64,000 bases of DNA. Origin: Hyphomicrobiales bacterium. Its GTDB lineage: Bacteria > Pseudomonadota > Alphaproteobacteria > Rhizobiales > Rhizobiaceae. The notes beneath the pieces are model-generated. The model worked only from the letters and a program-made list of their open reading frames with translations, was not told the DNA's origin and did no database searches. The position numbers and the translations under genes were made by a program. The stretch spans positions 113,391-177,390 of the forward strand of contig UBJR01000011.1 in NCBI GenBank assembly GCA_900465675.1. The letters are read 5' to 3'. This document shows, in pieces, positions 59,300-64,000 of the stretch (its first letter is position 1; each line of letters opens with the position of its first letter).

Positions 59300-60823
59300 C
59301 TAGCTGAACCATGGCGCCGGGCGACCCAGCGTCACGTGAATTCCCTTGAATTGCGAATATTCGTCGAAGCCGTAGCGGCCAAGTTCGCGCCCCAGGCCGC
59401 TCTTCTTGTAGCCGCCGATCGGCATTTCCGGTGTTCCGTCGATGACGCTATTGATCCAGCAGCGTCCGGCGCGAATGCGGCGGATACTCTGCAGCGCGGT
59501 CTCCAGATTGGTGGACCACACGGAAGCCGAGAGCCCGTATTCGCTGGCATTGGCGATCGACACCGCCTCATCCGCTGTCTTGAACGTCAGCGTCGACAGC
59601 ACAGGACCGAATATCTCCTCGCGAGCGATCGACATGTCGGGCGTGACGCCTGCAAAGACGGTCGGCGCGTAGTAGAGGCCCGCCCCCTCGCCCGCCCGCG
59701 TTCCGCCGAGCAGCAGTTCTGCACCCGCCTCGACGCCCGCTTCGACATAGGAGTGAACCTTCTGCGCATGAGCCTCGGAGATCATCGCCCCGATCTTGGT
59801 GCGCTCATTCAAGGGATCGCCAAACGTAACCTTGCGCGAGATGTCGAGGAGCCGCTCCATCAGGGCATCGCGGATACCCTCCTGCACAAGCAGGCGGCTG
59901 CCGGAAATGCAGCATTGGCCGGCATTGTGGTAGACACCATAGGCGATACCATCGGCAGCCGCTTCCAGATCGGCATCGGCAAAGACGATCTGCGGCCCCT
60001 TGCCGCCGAGCTCTAGACCGACCCGCTTGACGCTCCGCGCCGCGATTTCTCCGAGCTTCGTGCCAACGCGCACCGAGCCGGTGAATGCGACCATATCCGT
60101 ACCGGGGTCTTCAGCGAGAACCTGGCCGGCCGGATCGCCGTAACCGGTGACGACATTGAAAACGCCGTCCGGGATGCCTGCCTCGCGTGCGAGTTCGGCC
60201 ATGCGGATGGAGGTGCCCGATGTAAATTCCGAAGGCTTGAGCACCACGGTGCAGCCCGCGCCGATCGCCCAGGGAACGCGCTCCGAGGCAATGATGAAGG
60301 GGAAATTCCACGGCGTGATGATACCGACGACGCCGACCGGCTCCCGCAGCACCAGCCCAAGCCGATCGTCGCCGATGTTGTTGTGGGACTGCCCCTCGAG
60401 CGCACGAGCCTGCCCCGCTGCATAGGACCAGAGATCGGCGCAGAACCCGATTTCGCCACGCGCCTGAGCGATCGGCTTGCCGACCTCGAGGCTTTCGATC
60501 AGCGTCAGCTCCTCCTGCTTCTGCAGGATGAGATCGGCGACCTTGAACATGAGCCGCGAACGCTCGGCGCCCGACATGCGGGGCCACGGCCCGGTATCGA
60601 AGGCCCGCCGCGCCGCCGCGATCGCCGCCTTCACGTCATCGGCCGATGCATCCGGCCAGGTGCCCACCACCACGCCGGAATGGCCAGGGCTGACGCGGTC
60701 TATCGTCTTGCCGGAAGAGGCCTCGATCGACTTGCCATCGACAAGCATCTGATAGCGGGATTTAATGCGAAGACGCGGGTCGCTGGAGTCGGGCGCGATG
60801 AAGTTGGACAGATTGGATAGCAC
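59300..60823 (-). CDS. Aldehyde dehydrogenase family protein
   Basis: 507 residues from GTG 60823. Catalytic residues N173 (TPWNFPF), E271 (LELGGKGPQIV) and C305 (NAGQCCISG) are present, with NAD-binding FTGSVRVG near 248. In a uronate module a likely substrate is alpha-ketoglutarate semialdehyde or another sugar-derived aldehyde, but the family is broad. It diverges from the GntR gene at 60948. The start ribosome site is weak; the length is normal. Confidence 0.92.
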   Translation of the reverse strand: MLSNLSNFIAPDSSDPRLRIKSRYQMLVDGKSIEASSGKTIDRVSPGHSGVVVGTWPDASADDVKAAIAAARRAFDTGPWPRMSGAERSRLMFKVADLILQKQEELTLIESLEVGKPIAQARGEIGFCADLWSYAAGQARALEGQSHNNIGDDRLGLVLREPVGVVGIITPWNFPFIIASERVPWAIGAGCTVVLKPSEFTSGTSIRMAELAREAGIPDGVFNVVTGYGDPAGQVLAEDPGTDMVAFTGSVRVGTKLGEIAARSVKRVGLELGGKGPQIVFADADLEAAADGIAYGVYHNAGQCCISGSRLLVQEGIRDALMERLLDISRKVTFGDPLNERTKIGAMISEAHAQKVHSYVEAGVEAGAELLLGGTRAGEGAGLYYAPTVFAGVTPDMSIAREEIFGPVLSTLTFKTADEAVSIANASEYGLSASVWSTNLETALQSIRRIRAGRCWINSVIDGTPEMPIGGYKKSGLGRELGRYGFDEYSQFKGIHVTLGRPAPWFS

Positions 60824-60907
60824 TGCTTTTCAAAGGCCGGACATGCGGCGCCGGCCCCTCCCTGTTTGCCCGGCTTCGAGATTGCCGGATTTATGTTGCG
60901 TTTGAAT

Positions 60908-60925
60908 TGTATGGTACTGTATGGT
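60908..60925. promoter_or_regulatory. TGTATGGT direct repeat upstream of the GntR and aldehyde dehydrogenase genes
   Basis: Two identical 8-bp units at 60908-60915 and 60918-60925 have a 10-bp period, one helical turn, in the 124-bp divergent region. A candidate operator for the adjacent GntR regulator. An ATG at 60921 falls inside it and is therefore unlikely to be the gene start. Confidence 0.45.
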
Positions 60926-60947
60926 GGTTTTAGATGGATGTCAACGC

Positions 60948-61649
60948 ATGACGGCGGCCAAGAATATGAACGTGGAATCCCTGAAAGTCGAAACGGGTGA
61001 GACAGCCGCTGCCCAGGTCGAGCGCGACCTACGCGAATTGATTATCCAGCTGGAATTGGCGCCAGGCACGCGGCTGTCCGAACAGGATCTCGCCACCCGC
61101 ATGGGCGTGTCGCGCCAGCCGGTGCGCGAGGCGCTCATCGCGCTCGGGAAATCAAAGCTTGTCGAGATCCGTCCGAACCGCGGCACCGTCGTCGTGCGCA
61201 TCTCCGCGCGCCAGATGATGGAAGCGCGCTTTGTCCGCGAGGCACTCGAGACTGCCGTCGCCCGCAGGGCCAGCGAGAGCTTCGACACATGGACGCGGCG
61301 GCGTATCGACACGATTATCGCCAGGCAGACGTCGGCCATGCAAGCCGAGGATCACAACGCGTTTCGCCGGGAAGATGAACAGTTCCATATCGCGATCGCC
61401 GAAGGTGCCGGCTGCAGCCTTGCATGGAACGCGATTTCGGACATCAAGGCCCATATGGACCGTGTCTGCAATCTGCAGCTCCGCCATCCGGATTCGATGA
61501 TGCGGCTGATTGCCGAACACCAGGCCATTATTGAAGCCATCGATACGCGTGACGCCGAGGCGGCGGCCTCAGCGATGAGAGCGCATCTGAACGGCATCCT
61601 GTCAGACCTGCCACAGATCGAAGCCGATCATCCTGACCTGTTCGAATGA
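60948..61649 (+). CDS. GntR-family (FadR/FCD) transcriptional regulator
   Basis: 233 residues from ATG 60948. The winged helix (QVERDLRELIIQLELAPGTRLSEQDLATRMGVSRQPVREALIALGKSKLVEIRPNRGTVV) is at about 22-85 and the FCD domain at about 95-220, with metal-type residues in FHIAIAEGAG and HQAIIEAIDTRD. ATG 60921 and 60966 are alternatives; 60948 keeps the operator-like repeat outside the gene. Likely controls the divergent aldehyde dehydrogenase gene and perhaps the importer and kdu genes after it. Confidence 0.88.
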   Translation: MTAAKNMNVESLKVETGETAAAQVERDLRELIIQLELAPGTRLSEQDLATRMGVSRQPVREALIALGKSKLVEIRPNRGTVVVRISARQMMEARFVREALETAVARRASESFDTWTRRRIDTIIARQTSAMQAEDHNAFRREDEQFHIAIAEGAGCSLAWNAISDIKAHMDRVCNLQLRHPDSMMRLIAEHQAIIEAIDTRDAEAAASAMRAHLNGILSDLPQIEADHPDLFE

Positions 61650-61799
61650 GTCTCAGGTCTTGTTGATTTCAGCCTGACGCCTGCGATCTGATCATTGGAC
61701 AGACAGAAGCGTACGCTGGACCGCGGCGCAGCGTTGAGCTGGACCAGATCGACGTCAATACAGCTGCGCTTGTGCGCCACCGCTTCGGACGGCGAGTGT

Positions 61800-62981
61800 C
61801 TACTGTTCGCCCTTCCAGGTAAATATCTCAACCGGAAGCTCTACACCCTTCAGCTTGAAATGGCCGGCGGGCCTGAAGGCATTGCCGGTTTGAGAGGCAA
61901 AGAGTGCCGAAGCGAGCAGGTTGCATTCGAGACTATCAGCCAATTTTTCGATCCGCGCCACCTCGTTGACAGCTCTGCCGATGACCGTGAAATCGAGCCT
62001 GCGATCTGTCCCGACATTGCCGTAGAAGATCTCGCCGAGATGAAGCGCAATATCGACGGGAATCTCGGGTTCGCCGCGCGCTCGTCTGCGGTCATTCAGC
62101 TTTTCGTTCAATCGTATTGCACCTTGCGCGGCCGCTAGAGCCATTGCGCATGCTGACCTCGTGTCGCCTGCTTGCGCCGGAAAAATGGCCAGAAGGCTGT
62201 CACCCATGAACTTCAAAATCTCGCCGCCCTCATCAATGACCGGCCGTCCGATCGCTTCGAAGTGTTCGTTTAGCCAATCGACGATGAGGTTCGGCTCGTA
62301 CTGTTCGTTCAAGGAGGTAAAATTCTTCAGGTCGGCAAGAAGGATCGCGGCGAAGATCGCCGTTCCGCCCCCGCGCTGGGTCTGGCCAGTCAGAATGAGC
62401 TCGCTTGTTCTCTCCCCGGTATAGGCGGCAAGCACATCCTTTGCCACGCGAGTGGTGGCAATCCGGCAGCAGGCGAGCGCCATCGCAGGCATGATGCTTT
62501 CAAACCCGGCAATCTGGCTTTCGGAAAAGCCACCGGCCTGGTCGGTCGCCAACGAAAAGCTTGCTCCCGCCAGGGCGGTCCCCCCGGGGAAGGGAGCGAT
62601 CTTCATGACAAACTCGGTCGCACCTTGATCACTGAGCTCCATCAGAACTGGAAACGGCGGTGTATCGGCGTTCGCGGGCAGCGCCCACCGAACAAACTCG
62701 AGCTGGTTTTGCAGCAGATAGGAGATTGGCGATCGTTGGAAGAGCGCATCCCCCTCCTCGCCGTGCTCTTGGATTTCCTTCGAAATGCCCGACGAGCGAT
62801 ACCAGGCAACCGAAAAGCCTCGTTGCTTCGGGTCGATCGACGGCATTGCGATCGACGCGCGAATAAGCGGATAGCCCGCTTCGATCAAACGCGATGCAAC
62901 ACCGTCGAGCAATGCGTCGATATCATCGGTGGCAAGTCCTGTCGCGATGATCCAGGTTATGAGACCGCCCAGCCTTGGCAT
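61800..62981 (-). CDS. Class III adenylate/guanylate cyclase
   Basis: 393 residues from ATG 62981 (GGAGGAG 5 nt upstream). The N-terminal 185 residues are a soluble sensor-like region with no membrane segment. The cyclase homology domain covers about 205-385: metal-binding D217 in LLADLKNFTSL and D261 in FMGDSLLAIFP, with VTDRRLDFTVIGRAVNEVARIEKLA-like residues near 345-365 for transition-state contacts. Many rhizobia carry tens of such cyclases. Converges with the GntR gene; no partner gene nearby. Confidence 0.9.
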   Translation of the reverse strand: MPRLGGLITWIIATGLATDDIDALLDGVASRLIEAGYPLIRASIAMPSIDPKQRGFSVAWYRSSGISKEIQEHGEEGDALFQRSPISYLLQNQLEFVRWALPANADTPPFPVLMELSDQGATEFVMKIAPFPGGTALAGASFSLATDQAGGFSESQIAGFESIMPAMALACCRIATTRVAKDVLAAYTGERTSELILTGQTQRGGGTAIFAAILLADLKNFTSLNEQYEPNLIVDWLNEHFEAIGRPVIDEGGEILKFMGDSLLAIFPAQAGDTRSACAMALAAAQGAIRLNEKLNDRRRARGEPEIPVDIALHLGEIFYGNVGTDRRLDFTVIGRAVNEVARIEKLADSLECNLLASALFASQTGNAFRPAGHFKLKGVELPVEIFTWKGEQ

Positions 62982-63166
62982 GCATTCTCCTCCATGGGGA
63001 TGGATAGAAGATCCTGCCGGATGCACAGGTCTTTGTCGAACTTTTGCTGACGAAAATGTCGGCGAGAAAGCCGATGGCGCCGTTTGGTAAAAGGCCAGAA
63101 AGCCGCCCTGGCCTCCGCGTAATCTAGGATGCGATCTTGATTGGAATCCTGCGAATACCGTCCATT

Positions 63167-63181
63167 TGGTTGCGGGGCAGG
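63167..63181. repeat. Partial copy of the tRNA-fMet 3' end
   Basis: TGGTTGCGGGGCAGG matches the 3' terminal 16 nt of the tRNA gene (63289-63304, read on the plus strand) with one G missing, about 110 bp beyond the tRNA end. Possibly a scar of an integration or duplication. The rest of the region 62982-63288 has no gene; it includes a GGAAAGC-GAA-GCTTTTCC hairpin (about 63218-63235). Confidence 0.35.
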
Positions 63182-63288
63182 TGAGCTTCAGGGCACGTGG
63201 AGCTAGCATCGCGAGGGAAAGCGAAGCTTTTCCGCCAGCGATAAGACGTGTTCAGGTTGGCTTTTGGAGAGTTGGGGGACCGGAATAA

Positions 63289-63365
<77 letters not shown>

Positions 63366-63540
63366 TTACCAGGTTTTTGCCGAAAGGCAAAATACCGTCC
63401 AGGTAAACCGCGACGCGGTTTATCCTGACATCGACGAACCGCTTTGCGGTTTGTCGTACTGCCGGGGCAACAGCGAAGCTGTTGCTCCCGTACGACGTTT
63501 CCGTCGTCTTGCCGGAGCAACTCCGAAGGAGTTGTCTCCT
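63366..63540 (-). other. Array of six small stem-loops upstream of tRNA-fMet
   Basis: Consecutive perfect or near-perfect hairpins: TTTTGCC-GAAA-GGCAAAA, AAACCGC-GAC-GCGGTTT, an 11-bp stem around CCGC-TTT-GCGG, GCAACAGC-GAA-GCTGTTGC, GACG-TTTC-CGTC, and GCAACTCC-GAA-GGAGTTGT. Arms differ, so it is not a sequence repeat; the shared feature is short GC stems with small loops. Two similar hairpins lie between the 5S and 23S genes (about 63888-63913 and 63943-63960). They may guide RNA processing. Confidence 0.6.
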
Positions 63541-63553
63541 GTAATGGACGCAC

Positions 63554-63559
63554 CATTAT
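63554..63559 (-). promoter_or_regulatory. Possible -10 element (TATAAT) for tRNA-fMet
   Basis: TATAAT on the minus strand lies between the terminator and the hairpin array, about 190 nt before the tRNA. The -35 region (CTGAAA at 17 bp) is poor. If active, it would give tRNA-fMet its own transcript after rRNA termination. Confidence 0.35.
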
Positions 63560-63604
63560 AGATCTGATGCGCCGATTTTTCAGTCTGATATAGGGCTTCA
63601 AACC

Positions 63605-63631
63605 AAAAAGGCCGCTTTGCGAGCGGCCCTT
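63605..63631 (-). terminator. Rho-independent terminator after 5S rRNA
   Basis: On the minus strand GGCCGCT-CGCAA-AGCGGCC is followed at once by TTTTT, about 55 nt after the 5S 3' end. A textbook intrinsic terminator. It would separate 5S from tRNA-fMet unless read through. Confidence 0.82.
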
Positions 63632-63682
63632 TGATCGGCTTTGGGCCGTAGAATGCGATGAGAAGATTAGTTGCGTTTTGCA

Positions 63683-63800
63683 GACCTGGCAGCGACCGAC
63701 TCTCCCGCGTCTTAAGACGAAGTACCATAGGCGCTGGGGCGTTTCACGGCCGTGTTCGGAATGGGAACGGGTGCAGCCACCCCGCCATGACCACCAGGTC
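63683..63800 (-). rRNA. rrf: 5S ribosomal RNA
   Basis: About 118 nt on the minus strand, from GACCTGGTGGTCATGGCGGGG to the complementary CCAGGTC end. Internal CCCGTTCCCATTCCGAAC is the conserved 5S loop B/C region. Ends are accurate to a few bases. Confidence 0.96.
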
Positions 63801-63980
63801 AGCGAAGCGCAACTTTGAGAAGCTGGATTTTGAGCGAATAGGGAATAGTGAGTAGCGAATAGTTTCGCTTCGCCATTTCCATTCGCTGGTACCGGACGAA
63901 CCTTTCGGTCCGCCGGGTGAACACGTCTTGCATCACCGTCCGGAGCAAGGCTTTGCCTTGCCCGGGAGATGAGCATTGAT

Positions 63981-64000
63981 CAATGAGAACGATCAAGCCA
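63981..64000 (-). rRNA. rrl: 23S ribosomal RNA, extreme 3' end (rest outside window)
   Basis: The minus strand entering the window reads TGGCTTGATCGTT, which aligns with the 3' terminal GAGGCTTAACC of 23S rRNA. It is followed by the CATTGATCAATG palindrome. Position and orientation next to 5S support this; only a few bases are present, so the boundary is approximate. Confidence 0.5.

Noticed and set aside
63366..63540. Hairpin array as a CRISPR or REP cluster
   Set aside because: The hairpins share no sequence and have no regular spacers, so it is neither a CRISPR array nor a repeat family.

Overview
The window looks like a high-GC alphaproteobacterial chromosome or chromid of the Rhizobium/Agrobacterium/Ensifer group. 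The evidence is an rrn-operon tail at the right edge (23S 3' end, 5S, then tRNA-fMet), many ABC uptake systems, FCD-type GntR, LacI, SorC and MocR regulators, and a rhizobial-style ectoine catabolic cluster. No insertion sequence, integrase, phage gene or CRISPR array was seen. It is a string of substrate-uptake and catabolism modules, and most module borders carry a decayed gene fragment.

Layout, left to right. 1-593: a 2-oxoglutarate/Fe(II) oxygenase cut by the window edge (minus). 781-4705: a cobalamin-riboswitch unit (minus) with a 24-codon leader ORF, btuF-btuC-btuD-like genes and a membrane gene broken by an in-frame stop. 4876-13815: a quinate/shikimate-type module with two tandem GntR paralogs, a fused 3-dehydroshikimate dehydratase (quiC type), a polar-amino-acid-type ABC importer with a type II dehydroquinase inside it, a Gfo/Idh/MocA oxidoreductase and an atypical shikimate-dehydrogenase paralog. 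An IclR fragment (13846-14243) and a PAS protein follow. 15008-20460: a sulfonate/organosulfur module (minus) with two LLM flavin monooxygenases around an SsuABC-like transporter.

20675-32390: a polyol/sugar module (minus) led by a ribose-type ABC importer, then a SorC regulator, aldo/keto reductase, GlpD-like dehydrogenase, LsrF/DhnA-type aldolase, FGGY kinase and GMC oxidoreductase, ending in a LacI fragment. 32471-35356: a DHA2 drug exporter, a small membrane protein, and remnants of a serine hydrolase and a K+ channel pore. 35470-44338: ectoine/5-hydroxyectoine catabolism and import (enuR-eutB-eutC-doeA-doeB-ehuB-ehuC-ehuD-ehuA, plus). 44393-49037: a histidine-kinase remnant, a membrane-anchored phosphatase, a two-component system divergent from an OB-fold envelope protein, a DUF6665-like protein and a DsbA-like protein.

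49224-61649: an unsaturated-uronate (pectin-derived) module with two separate ribose-type ABC importers, a LacI regulator with a perfect operator, kdgF-kduD-kduI, an aldehyde dehydrogenase and a divergent GntR regulator. 61800-62981: a class III nucleotide cyclase. 63289-64000: tRNA-fMet, an unusual array of small hairpins, a terminator, 5S and the 23S end.

Three patterns cut across the modules. (1) Five ABC operons have a strong stem-loop starting 8-29 nt after the stop of the promoter-proximal substrate-binding-protein gene. (2) Six gene fragments lie at or near module borders. (3) Several regulator genes have a nearby inverted or direct repeat that could be the operator. The least familiar biology is the 4876-13815 module, with its dedicated importer and off-consensus shikimate-dehydrogenase paralog, and the Lsr-like/polyol hybrid at 20822-32235.
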